Below are positions 25,065 to 36,549 of a DNA stretch of 64,000 nt, in pieces. Every line of letters begins with the position of its first letter. Position 1 is the stretch's first letter. A model generated the notes under the pieces. The model did not search any database. It was not told where the DNA came from and was given only the letters and a program-made list of their open reading frames with translations. Where the stretch lies: contig CM119270.1 in assembly GCA_051294375.1 (NCBI GenBank), positions 21,109,775 through 21,173,774 on the forward strand, read 5' to 3'. The position numbers were made by a program, and so were the translations under genes. The stretch comes from Paraspadella gotoi. Taxonomy: Eukaryota > Chaetognatha.

Positions 25065-25278
25065 GTCATCGTCGTCGTCGTCTCGTCATCGTCTTCATTA
25101 TCGTCGTCGTGGTCGACGTTTATTTTTATTTTTAAATTTTAATAGAACGCTCGAAATACTCTTGCCATTTTACTTGTTAGTTACTAACGATTTTCACTTG
25201 ATTGTTTTTCCTCATGTTTATTGTTCCAATCATGGTATATAGCTTTGTATTTAATCGAATTTTTTTTAAAATTTTTTT

Positions 25279-25578
25279 TCCGTGTCTACTGTTTCCTTTC
25301 GTGTTTTCTCTCTTTTTTAATTGCGAAAAACCCGTTTTTTTAAATTAGAAAAAATACAATATATAAAAATCGCGCAGACGAGGGATTGTATTATTTTAAT
25401 CCTGTTCTTAATAAAAAAATCAAATTAATGAGTTAGGACGTTCATCGATTAATGAGACCGATTTCTTTTAAACCTTCAATTAATATGGTTTTAATCTCTC
25501 ATCGACCCCATCATTCCACCTGCAATTTCCATTTCTCTCTCTCCTTCCTCTCTCTCTCTCTCTCTCTCGTCTCTCTCT

Positions 25579-25636
<58 letters not shown>

Positions 25637-26120
25637 NNNNNNNNNNNNNNNNNNNNNNNNNGTCGATTAGAATTAAAACCAATATTAATTGAAGGTTTAA
25701 AAGAAATCGGTCTCATTCGATGAGATACGTCCTAACTCATTAATTTGATTTTTATTAAGAACAGGATAAAATAATACAATCCCTCGTCTGCGCGATTTAT
25801 ATATTGTATTTTTTCTAATTTAAAAAACGGGTTTTTCGCAATTAAAAAAAGAGAGAAAACACGAAAGGAAACAGTAGACACGGAAAAAAACCGTGTCTAC
25901 TGTTTCCTTTGTGTTTTCTCTCTTTTTTTTAATTGCGAAAAACCCGTTTTTTAAATTAGAAAAAATACAATATATAAATCGCGCAGACGAGGGATTGTAT
26001 TATTTTAATCCTGTTCTTAATAAAAAATCAAATTAATGAGTTAGGACGTATCTCATCGAATGAGACCGATTTCTTTTAAACCTTCAATTAATATTGGTTT
26101 TAATTCTATCGACCTCATTC
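25279..26120. repeat. Hinge of inverted duplication: one unit present three times
   Basis: A ~220-base unit starting at CCGTGTCTACTG occurs at 25,279-25,510 (forward), about 25,662-25,885 (reverse) and about 25,889-26,120 (forward). The first and second copies are separated by a (CT)n run and the 25-N gap. Alternating orientation of near-identical units around a microsatellite gap is a typical assembly-hinge picture, though real template switching cannot be excluded. Confidence 0.85.
25637..25661. other. Assembly gap, 25 N, inside (CT)n
   Basis: The gap begins directly after an uninterrupted CT run (about 25,585-25,636), and the sequence beyond it is the reverse complement of the sequence just before that run. 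Confidence 0.99.
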
Positions 26121-26159
26121 CACCTGCAATTCATTCTCTTCTCTCTCTCTCTCCTTCTC

Positions 26160-26215
<56 letters not shown>

Positions 26216-26220
26216 TCTCT

Positions 26221-26597
26221 CTCCAAACCCTTCAGTCCACCACAAGCCCAGAAACCTTTCAACCCGAGGCGTCGTCGGCGTCGTTTTTCACCGATTCACA
26301 ATTTGTCATTCAGGCTCATCCGCTCTCCGGTGAGGCCGTCACAAAAATACTGTGAACTTTCACTCAATCTCTGTGACAAAAATTCCTTCACAAAGAACGA
26401 ATAAAATCTATGGACAGAATTAATCAAATTATCACTTTGAATTCACAAACATCTGGCAACTAAAAAATAAATCTGCCACAGAAATCGGGCAGATCGCGTC
26501 CCATTCGTTAAAGCTTTTGCTCGCTGCTTCACGGAACTAATCCAAGCTTGCTGTCACGATGATAAGCTTCTGTCAGAATGATAAGCTACCCGTCACA
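26221..26597. repeat. Partner of the inverted copy at 17,270-17,645
   Basis: Near-identical reverse complement of 17,270-17,645. It is preceded by a CT block (26,135-26,220) and ends inside the AAGCTTATCAT tandem array. The 114-codon open frame crossing it has no coding features. Confidence 0.85.
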
Positions 26598-26795
26598 GGG
26601 ATGTGGAGCCCGGAGGCCGGAGCCGGAGCTGGAGCCGCCGGGCCGGATTTTTTTTTTGCCGGAGCCGGAGCCGGAGCCGGAGCCAGAATTTTTATCTAGC
26701 CGAGCCGGAGCTGGAGCCGGAGCCGAAAAAAATTTTTGACCGGAAGGGAGCTGGAGCCGGAGCCGAATAAAATGCCCGGCTCCAGCTCCATAAAA
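26598..26795 (+). repeat. GGAGCC hexamer minisatellite
   Basis: Imperfect GGAGCC/GGAGCT array with spacer variants, strongly GC-rich and set in very AT-rich DNA. On the opposite strand it reads GGCTCC. No gene is seen. Confidence 0.9.
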
Positions 26796-27400
26796 ATAAA
26801 ATTAAGATTAATAATTATCATAATTAAAAAAATATTTAAAAAATATAATATTGATTTTTTATAATTCATGAAAATTTTCAACTTACTTGTTTTACCTATT
26901 TACTATTTTCTATTTTTCTATTTTTTATTTTTTATAATTTTATAATACTCATATATTTATTATATATAAGATTAAGTAAATAATATAATTTTCTTTATTT
27001 TTTAATTCTATTAAATTTATTATAAAATACTTTCAATTTTTTATGAAGTAAAAATTTATCCCTGATATCGCTTTGGTTTACTTAATACAGCAGTCTGATT
27101 AAAGGCAAAGCTTTTCAAGTATATATTTTAAATAATAATAATACTAATAAAAGTTATTTTTCTTACTAATTTTTTTTCTTATTATATTACTTGCAATTTT
27201 TGTTACATATGGTTGAAACATATCTATTTAACAGATAAAAAATTAAATTACTTTAATATAATATTTTATTTTAACTTTTTAATTAATGAATCTAAAATAT
27301 ACGATAAAAACTTATTATATTAGTTTAACTTCTTTTCATTAATTAAGGAGATAACAGTTTTTTTATTTTGAACAACGATTTTTATATTGACAAAATTTTT
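26796..27400. other. Very AT-rich, no gene
   Basis: Composition is extreme, with long A/T runs and no frame of coding character. Confidence 0.6.
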
Positions 27401-27406
27401 AAGTCA

Positions 27407-27446
27407 GGATATGTTTCGGCTCACAAGGGTTAGAGCCTTCATCAGC
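27407..27446 (-). ncRNA. Hammerhead-ribozyme-like core
   Basis: On the minus strand, in order: CTGATGA (27,445-27,439), a stem with GGCTC and GAGCC arms closing a short loop (about 27,437-27,418), then GAAAC (27,417-27,413) and ATATC. CTGATGA and GAAA(C) separated by a short stem are the invariant core of the hammerhead ribozyme. A minimal type I form of it is known in Penelope-like retroelements and retrozymes. Directly after GAAAC one expects a short stem III ending in GUC, as in ACATGTC; here it reads ACATATC, a G-to-A change that would weaken cleavage. No reverse transcriptase frame is nearby, so this is likely a relic or a short non-autonomous copy. Confidence 0.6.
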
Positions 27447-27859
27447 ATTTTTGAAATTCAACAATTTTTTCTCTGTTAATGTTAGTTTTGGAGAGAGAGA
27501 GAGAAGAGATTTTTCAACCAAAGAATAGGGTAAGAGACAGTGGCCGATGTGAGGACAGCTAACGGTGAGGACAGGGAAGAAGAAGCAAATTTGTGAAAAG
27601 TCAAAAGAGAGAAGGAGAGAGAGAGGAGAAAAAAATATTAATATCAATACTTTTGGTAATGTAAACAGAGATATAAGTGAAATAAATTAAATTAACAAAC
27701 TTAAATATAAACTAATATTTAACAAAAATAAATATATTAATTAGTTCTAACTAAATAATAAATAAAGTGAATTAAAGTAAAAATTTGGAAATGGAAGAAT
27801 AAGTGGTGAGGGATAGTTTAGTAAAGTGATAGTGAAAGTAAGTGTAAGAAGAGCTCAAA
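27447..27859. other. AT-rich spacer with a short GA patch, no gene
   Basis: A GAGAGA patch lies around 27,492-27,510 and another near 27,608-27,630. The rest is AT-rich up to the gap. Confidence 0.5.
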
Positions 27860-27884
27860 NNNNNNNNNNNNNNNNNNNNNNNNN
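27860..27884. other. Assembly gap, 25 N
   Basis: The large right inverted arm begins immediately after this gap, so the arm boundary coincides with a contig end. Confidence 0.99.
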
Positions 27885-28090
27885 AAAAAAATTTAAAAAA
27901 TTCGATTAAATACAAAGCTATATACATGAATTGGAACAATAAACATGAGGAAAAACAATCAGTAAAATCGTTTAGTAACTAACAAGTAAAATGGCCAAGA
28001 GTATTTCGACGTTCTATTTAAAAATTTAAAAATAAAAATAACGTCGACCACGACGACGATAATGAAGACGATGACGAAGACGACGACCAC

Positions 28091-28132
<42 letters not shown>

Positions 28133-28274
28133 CACGATAATGACATTGTTGATCCTGAGAATTCAATGACAAAGACGTCGAATAAAGTGAAAATCTCACT
28201 TACCCAAAACCCGCCTGACTCACCTCGGGTCACAAAAGAGTCCAGTTGGACGAAAACTCACCTGCGGCGACGAA

Positions 28275-28320
<46 letters not shown>

Positions 28321-28932
28321 TTAACGATCGGAAACACGGGTGATATTTTATGATATGATGATAGCGATGAGAGATGACATTTTATGACATCGGCGACTAA
28401 GATGACACTTTCTTGACTGACTGACGAAGGCGTCATTTCATGACTTTTGAAACAAATAAAACGATTCGGAAAACTGACAATAATTACTAAGACAATGACA
28501 AAGTCGATGACAAAATGAAAGACAATGACCAAGAGAAAGACAACGATGCAAAGACACACTCATTAACAATGACAAAGATAAAGACAAAGATTAAGACAAA
28601 CCTAAAGACAAAGACAAAGATAAAGAAGATGACGGTTTTTCTTTTAAACCGGTGACACCCAACGACCACAAAAGGAGGCCCACAAACGCCGATTACGAAA
28701 GACCACAAAAGACCACAAAAGACCACAAAAGCCCACAACTCCCCCACAACCGAAAAATCCAATCAGAACATCGGAAATCCACTTCAAAATCCTTTTCTTC
28801 TTGAGAAAAAAAAGGGACAAAATCTGGGAAAAAATAGAAAGAAAAAAATATATAAAGGAATAAAAGGAAAGCCGACTCCTGTTGCTTTTCGGCTTACATC
28901 TTGTCGTCTCTCTCTCTCTCCCTCCTCTCTCT

Positions 28933-28967
<35 letters not shown>

Positions 28968-29875
28968 CTCTCCTCTCTCTCTCTCACCCTCCCATCGCCC
29001 ATGCCTCATCAAAGGGCAAGAATGCGCTGCCCATTTTCTTTCTTCCTCCCACTTTACATGTGCTCGTCGTCGTCCGTCGTCGTCGTCTTCCTCATCATCG
29101 TCGTCGTTGGTCGTTGTCGTCCTCCGTCTCTTCCTCTTCCATCGATTGTAATCGTCGTCGTCGTCGTCGTCGTCATCGGCGGTCACTATGATTTATTCTC
29201 GCGATTCATTTTCGAGATCTGCCTTAAAAACTCTGTCGAGAGATTAGCCGACAAAAAATCAGTTTTGCCCGACAAAAAATCAGTTTTGCCCGACAAAACA
29301 AAATTCATTTTTGTCGAAGAAAAAAATACTTTTTCTTTTTTTTAATTTTTTCCGGAAAAAAAGAGACAAATTTTGGAAGGACGTTTCCGCCGCCCGCCGC
29401 CGCCGACGCCGCCGCCGCCGCCGCCCTCTTTGTGGTCGTCGTCGTCGTCGTCGTCGTCATCGTCGGTTGTTCGTCTTCATTCACGTCTTCTTGATCACCG
29501 ACGACTTCCTCTAATTTCACCTCCTAGCGATCATCGTCGTCATTGTCGTCGTCATCGTCATCGTCGTCGTCGTCGTCGTCAACTTCCGAATTCAGTGTCG
29601 TTATATCGACTTCGTCTTCTTATTCTTCCTGATCATCTTCTTCGTCATCTTTGTCCTCTTTTTTTTTTTCTTTTTTCTAAAAAAATAATAATTTCATCGT
29701 TTTTTTCTTAAATTTGTCATCTTCGTCATCATTGTCGTCTTCATAATCGGTCAATTTTTATTGTCTGGTTAAATATTATATATACATATATTCGTTGTTA
29801 ACAAAATCGTCATTGTCGTGATTTTTCTAAAAAAAGTTTTCGTAGTCATCACTTTTCAGTGTCACTGTCACCATA

Positions 29876-29906
<31 letters not shown>

Positions 29907-31678
29907 TCGTCGTCTTCGTCGTCACCTTCTCATCTTCGTCATCGTCATCTTTGTCATCTTTGTCATCGTCATCTTCGTCATCTTCATCGTCATCGTAAAG
30001 AGTTAAAAACGGCACTCCTGCATTTCTTTTTTCAATTTTTCCCAAAAGATCGAAAAGTTTTAATAAGGAAGTTCGCTGCTCAGTTCATAAAGAGAGAAGC
30101 CAATGTAAACATCCTTTTCAAAAAAAAAAAAAAAAGAAAGAAAGACCCGTAATCCCTTAAGATTAAAGCCTAAAAAAATGGGGGGGAGGAAAAAACGCTA
30201 AACTACTTTAATGTTCGCTTTTATTAATCGAGAGCACGGGATGAATGGTTAAAAAATAAAGACGTTTTAACAATGAAAAGTTTTTTTTGTATAAACGACA
30301 AATTTTAATTCATCGAAAAACACCTTTTAAAATAGCGCGGGAAAAAAAGGTAAGAAGAAAGAATAACAATATTATTATAACAAAGATAACAATTTTGTTT
30401 CTTAATGTGAACAACGACATAAAAAGAACACAGGGCGTTTTTCTTTCTCCAAAAATTACGAGTGAGATGAAAGCTGCCATCCGTCGTTAAAAACATTACA
30501 ATTATTAATAAAAACATTAATCATTTGTCGACCGAAAAAAGAAGAGAAAGAAAAAATTCAATTTGTAGAAAAATCTCTTTGAGCAAATATATCTCCTAAT
30601 TATACCCGTTGATAATCTGCAGTGAAGGCCGTTCGATCTCCGATGTTCCCTCTTGCCCTCAGCCCTTAATGGCTCAGGCCCGACCCTCAGGGCCCAACCC
30701 AGCCCCTAAAACGGATCAAGCCCGGCCCAGGTCTCGAACTCGGTTCGTCCGAACTGGAATTTCACTTTCCCTTCCCGTCTTCGAGTTGAATCAGGTTGTT
30801 TTTACGTCTCACGGATTCACTGACTCACGTATAACCGATTGGCAATTCACATCTCAATGTCATTTTCGATTTTTGGGATTCGAATGTCATTAGTAATGTC
30901 ATTCCTGATGTCACGAGAGATGACATGATCGAGGTTGACATTCCTGATGTCATTAAAGATGTCGCGCGACGTCAAAGAGAGAAGACGATGTGAGTTTCGT
31001 TTATCGCGCGGTTGGAGACGATCCGCTTCCTTCCTTTCTTTCTTTTCTTCTCTTTCTTTCTTCTCTTTCTTTCTTTCTTTTCCATTCTTTCCTTTCTATC
31101 TTTCTTTCTTTGTTTAGTCCTAATTTCCTTTCCTTTTCTTTGCTCTTTTCTCTTTCAATTTATTGTCCTTCAAAATAAAAAAACAATAACAAACAAACTT
31201 AAAACGACTCTATTTTTTTCGACCAAAGCCGATACTTTTTTTTTCGATTTTTAAAAAATTAAAATTTTCCTCGAACTTAATAATAAATCGTTTTCTTAAT
31301 TTTCTTTTTTTTGTTTGTATTTTCCGCTTCGGTCGCCATCGCTCATCCGCGGGAGATTTTAACAAGGACCCGAATCCGGTAAGATTGTTTATGTTTGTAT
31401 ATATATATATATATATATATTTCTTGCATTCATCGTTTACCGTTTTTTTTTCATGGTTTTACGGTTTGTTCATCAAATTTACGATTCACCGTTCCATTAA
31501 GGATTCAGTTTCAATTTTAAAATTCGATCCGAGATTTTTTGATGGCGAATTTTTAAAGGGAGGGTGACATGAGTTGGGTGAGATGCTTTCAATCAATTTG
31601 CATCCAGCTGCTGCCGACTGGAAAAGACGGACAAAGAATGAAGAATATTGTCCCAGTTGTGATATCTGTGAAAAAGGG

Positions 31679-31719
<41 letters not shown>

Positions 31720-32454
31720 AAAAATAAAGAGAGCAAAAATGAAAGTTTCTGGTGTCTGACCTCCGACGAATTTGAATATTTCTCTACCGCTTTAACTAGC
31801 AGTAATTAAGGGGGGAGTAGTGAATGAATGAGAGGAGGTAACGCCTCAGCCTCTCACTGGGACTTTATTTTCTTATGTTTTGTGAAGTTTAAAACTAAAG
31901 AAAAAGAATCGTTTATGTTTACTTATCGATGACATTTTGACTACGTGATTTAATGCTCTGTCTTTTTTTGTATTTGGATTGTTTAATTAATGTGAAATAT
32001 TTAATTGAGTTAAGCTTAACTTTTATTTCTCAGGTATTTACTTATGCAAGATTATTAGATTTTATCTACTTTATCTACTAGTTTGCATCTTTTCTAAGAT
32101 TCTTTCATTGATTTAACAAAACCTGACTGATATACAGACAAAAAACTTTTCTGAATTTTGAATTCATAGAAGTTTTAACAACTGAAAGCATCCAGAAAAA
32201 AAATTTGCTTATAAAAAGAAAATAACTAGACTAATCTTTATTTTTCTCATTTTCTTCATTCTTGCCTTCAAAATGGACGAAGAAACGTTCGATTAAGAAA
32301 AAAAATCAGGGGCAAAAAATTTTAATCCGCATTCAACTAATTTGCATCTTTGCGTTCGTGACTTTTTTTCGGCAAATTCGTTATCCTCAATTTTTGCGCG
32401 GGCGAATTTCGATCACGCGTCCCCTTAAATAAGCGGATTGCGCGCTTCTGCCTC

Positions 32455-32590
32455 ATTGCGCAGAACAAACAGAACAGAAGCGGATTTAAAAGAACAGAAG
32501 CGAAAACAAATGAACAGAAGCGGAAACGAAAGAACAGAAGCGGAAACGAAAGAACAGAAACGGACGGAACAAAATCGAAACAGAGAGAAA
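32455..32590 (+). repeat. Tandem GAACAGAAGCGG array (right copy)
   Basis: About five imperfect copies of a 16-20 bp unit, mirror of 20,690-20,815. Confidence 0.8.
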
Positions 32591-33359
32591 AGCGAATAAG
32601 AGATGATAAAAGAAACGGTCAGAAAAAGAAGAGCATATAAACGGACCCCAAGTAACAGAAATTGACGGTTATGACCAGACTGAAAGCATTTGTCACAAAT
32701 TATAAAAAGTAGTATGAATACAGCTTAAGTGATCACCTTTCACTTTTCCCCTCACAATATTCTTTCGCCCGTGAGAAGGTGAAGGCGATTCGAAGGTGAA
32801 AAACTACAACAACAACGACGACGACCTTTGAGTGACTGTGACGAATCACAGAGATGTTATCTTTCCTTTGACCGGCATTCCTTCTTCCTCCGTCCCGAGA
32901 ATTCATTCATTCCATTCATTCGCTCGAGTGACCTCCATTCACCGGTCCATTCACCGGTCAAAGGATTTTCGGCCGCCGATCAAAATCCGGCTTTTAATTC
33001 TCTCGGCCGCAGAGCAAAGAGAAATATCGGCGCCGAGAAAGAATCGGAATCCGACAGAATAACATTTGGTTATTGAGAAAAGAATAAACGAAATTCGTGT
33101 AGTTAAGATCAAGATTTGACCATCCAAAGCAAACAAAACCTTGAATAAAGAATTAAGTAAATAAAAATAAATAAGGATAAAGAAATACAGACTAATAAAA
33201 TTACGTGAAATCAAATCAATTAATGAACATCTGTCGAGTCTGAAGAAACCAGTTGTCATTTAATATTGTTTAAAAATTATGTTTAATATCAGGTGTCATG
33301 TCAAACCAACCGAACAGTTTCCTGCGCCATCAACTAAAGTAAACCATAATCATTATGGT

Positions 33360-33416
33360 CCATTTAACAGTCTGTTAGTCTCATTATGATAATGAGACTA
33401 ACAGACTGTTAAATGG
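33360..33416. repeat. Perfect 57-nt palindrome (28 + 1 + 28)
   Basis: CCATTTAACAGTCTG reads through to a central G and then returns as its exact complement, ending CAGACTGTTAAATGG. The left inverted arm has only a single, non-folded version at about 19,905-19,935. It looks like a small snap-back duplication private to this arm. Confidence 0.9.
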
Positions 33417-33768
33417 GCTTTAATCACAATTTTAACTAACTAATTTGTTCTTTTTAAACAGATTAAAAAGCTGGACAACCCAAACTTTTAAAAATAATTT
33501 GTCCGTCAAAATTAGATTTTTTTTTCCCAACATCGATTGGATACAAACAAAAACTCTTTCGAATTCCCGGCGCCGTTAAAACCGACCTCGACTGTAATGA
33601 CAGTCATTCCTCGTCGCAACCGAAATTCCCTCGCCGCTTTAATCCGACCTCGCTGTACAGTGGACACCGCGTACAGCGAATAATCGATGTTTCGTATCAA
33701 AGAAAAGGAAAAATCTGTTTCCTTCTTTCTTTAATTCGAAAGTCGATCTTCGGACGAAGCGACGCGCG

Positions 33769-36111
33769 ATGTCAGAACCGGAGATTACGACGACGACGAC
33801 GACGACTACCACGCCGCCACCCTCTCACCACCCACCACCTCCTCCTCCTCCCCCTTCTCCCCCTCTCCCTCTCCCTCTCCCTCCTCCTCCTCCATCTCTC
33901 CCCCCAGAAATAGAAGAGTTTCTCTCCGAGATTCGATTCGGTTTCTCGGAGGCGACGAGATTTTCATTCAAGACGAAGACGAGGAAGAGAGAAGTCGAAG
34001 TGGAGACGAGAGGGAGGAGGAAGAAGAAGAAGAGGGGGAGGGAGGAGGGGGAGAGAGGGGGCGGTGGAGAGAGCAGCGGCGGGGGCGGCGGCGGCGGCCT
34101 TTCGTTTCCCATCAACTTTTGGCGTCAATTAGAACACGGAGGACGCGACGATGATTCAAACAACGCCAACTCCAACGCCAACAACGACGACAACGCCAAC
34201 GACAACGCCAACGCCAACGACCCCTCCGTCCCCAACAGTCAATCGTCGCCTCTCCCGCCCGAAATTCGACGCAGCTTCGAGGCGCTGCGCTGCGGTGTCC
34301 TGCGGCTTGAGTCGCTCTCCGTCGTCAGGGATTTGATCGAAGATCGAAAGTCGTTGGTTGTGGAGATGGTGGAGGAGGAAGAGGATGATTGGAGGCGATT
34401 GCATATGGAGGACGTTGAGGATGTGAGAAGATTGCAGATGGAGTCCGTTGAAGAGGAGAGGCGATTGCAGATGGAGGACGTTGTGGATGGGAGGCGATTG
34501 CCGATGGGGACCGTGGAGAGGAGGAGATTGCAGATAGAGGCCGTTGGGAATGGTAGGCAATCGCGGATGGCAGCCGTTGATGGTAAAATCCCGTTGCAGA
34601 TGAACGGTGTTCAACCATCGGAGACTTTGGATGAAGCCAAGCTATTGCACTTGGAAGAAGCTGGCACATTTGAATCGTCCGAAGATCGAAGAGAGAAAAT
34701 TACTCAAGTGAATGCGGATCAATTGGAAAATCATCTGCAGCATCTTTTAAATAGACTCGATTTGATGGAAACAATAAACAAAACTGTTCAAGAGAGGAAA
34801 ATACAGCAGCAGCCGCAGGGAAATGAGCAACAGCAGGAGCAGCAGGAAGAGAAACAGCTGGAGGACTTATATGAAAATCAGATTGAAGATCAACGACAGA
34901 ATCGATTGCAGAATGAGCTTTTCATGATTTTGGAACCAATCATGGAGAATTCGGAAACGGATGAAGAAAAGGAGTTGACTGCGTTGGCAGATGGAAACGA
35001 CGATGCCTCCAATGAAGATCGCTCCAACGATGAGCAAGCAAAGGCAGCTAAGGAAGCTAAGCAAGCCTCGCTTGCATCCAGCGACCCTGCTACCTTGAAG
35101 GGAGACTCCAAGAAAATAGGAGAGGAAATAATTCGTCTTTTGGCCGAAGCCGAGATGGAACTTTGGCGTGACGGGAATAGGGAGGAGGAAGAGGAAGAGG
35201 AATTTGGAGATTATGACGCGGATGTGGTTGATGGAGTGGAGGAAACTGTGGGCGAAACTGTGGGCGATGGAGAAGATGTAGTGGTCGGTGTTGTGGACAA
35301 TGAAGTGGAAAATGTGGTGGACAATGACCCCGATGTTGTTTACGATGTAGAGGACAATAACGTTAAGGAAGTGGTGGACATTGCCGCCAACGTTGTGGAC
35401 AATGTAGAAGACAATAAAGCGGAAAATGTGGTGGACAATGACGCCAACGTTGTGGACAATGTAGGAGACAGTGAATTGGAAGGTGCGGTGGACAATAACG
35501 CTAATGTTGAGCACAATGAATCTCTCATAACCGCAAAGGCTGAAATCGTAAAGTGCGAGAAGATTGATCTAAGACCAGAACTTGTAAAAGACAAAGAAAA
35601 AGAAATAACTTCTTATAGAAACGTAAACATTGAGAGAAACGACAATGAACTAGTGAATTCGAATGATGAAGATGACAACCAAGAACCTGTGAAACAGAAA
35701 GAGATCGTGACTCGTGAAAAAACCTGTGACGCTGATGTCAGAGAAGCGGATGTGAAAGTTGCTGAAAAAAGTGAATCGAATGAAGACATCGAAGATTCTG
35801 CCGAAGACGAGGCTGGGCAAGCAGAATGCAAGGATGTTGCTGAAAAGGATGTTGCTGAAAAGGATGTTGCTGAAAAGGATGTTGCTGAAAAGGACGTTGC
35901 GAACGTCGAAACCAGGGACAATGTCGAAGAGTCATCCTCAAGAGTTGCTGCAAAAGTCTGCGCGACGGAAGAACCAGTTGCGTCCAAAGAGGAAGTTGCT
36001 GAAGACCAAGAAATGGACGCCGAGAATTTGGAAAAGGAAGCAATGGACATGGACGTGCAAATACGAAAGCTCATTGAATCCGTCAACGCGTTGGTGCAGA
36101 AAACAAAGGAG
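33769..36111 (+). CDS. Exon 1 of an acidic, repeat-rich, tail-anchored protein (unrecognised)
   Basis: Opens at ATG 33,769 and stays open for 781 codons before the donor. Seen in order: Thr run (residues ~7-15) and a Pro/Ser-rich region (~16-50); a basic patch (~67-90) and Gly run; an Asn/Asp/Ala run (~130-150); a possible helical segment (~160-195, EIRRSFEALRCG); degenerate ~12-14-residue repeats starting RRL (RRLQMED, ~208-265); a Gln/Glu-rich stretch (~345-375); VVDN-type repeats (~504-590); four DVAEK pentapeptides (~688-706); and a helical-looking end (VQIRKLIESVNALV). The in-frame stop after codon 782 is avoided if GAG|GTCTAA is used as donor, joining in phase 0 to a hydrophobic exon. 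No known domain is recognised. The long charged cytosolic part resembles linker or tether proteins in build only. The adjacent inverted copy of this exon is broken. Confidence 0.7.
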
Positions 36112-36184
36112 GTCTAAACTGCCGACGCGTGGTTGTCATGGCAACGACTCTCTAGTGAATATACACTCTTGGTCTCATAATCAG

Positions 36185-36298
36185 GGAAATCAAGGTGGCG
36201 GTAGCCTTTTGGTAGCTTTTTTTTTCCTGGGGGCTTTCATTTTTTTTATTCCTTTTGTTTTTAGGAAGATTAATTTCTTAATGATTATGACTTTGTAA
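36185..36298 (+). CDS. Exon 2 of the same gene: C-terminal membrane anchor
   Basis: Acceptor CATAATCAG precedes 36,185. Phase 0 agrees with the donor at 36,112, giving a 73-nt intron. The exon adds 37 residues: GNQGGGS, a ~20-residue hydrophobic span (SLLVAFFFLGAF onward), a basic RK pair and a short hydrophobic tail, ending at TAA 36,296-36,298. The predicted protein has 818 residues with its only membrane span at the extreme C-terminus, the plan of a tail-anchored protein. If the intron were not used, the product would be a soluble 782-residue protein ending TKEV. Both forms could exist. Reading-frame agreement and the well-formed span support the spliced form, but no transcript evidence is available here. 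Confidence 0.55.
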   Translation, partial: GNQGGGSLLVAFFFLGAFIFFIPFVFRKINFLMIMTL

Positions 36299-36384
36299 AA
36301 AAAAAAAAACTTTTAAATTTATTCTAAAGAAAAAAGACTTTGTATTTTTTTTTAAAACGTAAGCAATCAAGTCTTCCATCTGCA

Positions 36385-36549
36385 ATGGAGTCCCACTTCA
36401 TGTTTCCTGACGAAGTGAAGGCATACCTCGACAACGTCGCCCGCGGTCGCATGCAGATCTCCAACTACAGCATCAAGAAAGATCTGCATCAGGACAAATG
36501 CCTTCTCAATCTTTCCTTCACCAACGCGCCGGCCGCATTTCCGTCTGAG
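36385..36549 (+). CDS. First exon (candidate) of a second gene, with the ISNYSIKKD motif
   Basis: ATG at 36,385 in a good context (GCAATGG) opens MESHFMFPDEVKAYLDN, continues through GRMQISNYSIKKDL and NAPAAFPSE, and meets a donor (GAG|GTTTGT) at 36,550 in phase 0. Alternatively an acceptor at AATCAAG (36,371) makes this an internal exon with four extra residues (LPSA). Codon use and peptide composition are clearly coding and unlike the repeat frames. The gene starts only 87 bases after the stop of the previous gene, so that gene's 3' UTR is short or overlaps. No family is recognised. The motif recurs in the next exon. Confidence 0.65.

Larger units (their letters stand above)
17650..25278. 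repeat. Left arm of large inverted duplication P2 (~7.6 kb)
   Basis: Reverse complement of 27,885-35,690 throughout. Landmarks are the gene copy (17,650-19,557), the GAACAGAAGCGG tandem array (20,690-20,810), the GA block near 21,520, the GACATCAGGAATGACAT repeats near 22,270-22,370, and GAC/GTC tracts near 23,220, 23,630, 24,030 and 24,830. Differences are mostly small indels. Outside the gene copy (19,558-25,278) no coding exon was found. Confidence 0.9.
27885..35690. repeat. Right arm of large inverted duplication P2
   Basis: Reverse complement of 17,650-25,278. From 27,885 to 33,768 it is non-coding: (GAC)n at 28,044-28,322, CT at 28,905-28,985, (GTC)n at 29,065-29,185, 29,395-29,585 and 29,870-29,998, GA at 31,685-31,716, and a GAACAGAAGCGG array at 32,455-32,590. 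From 33,769 it is the coding part of a large gene, intact in this arm only. Confidence 0.9.
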
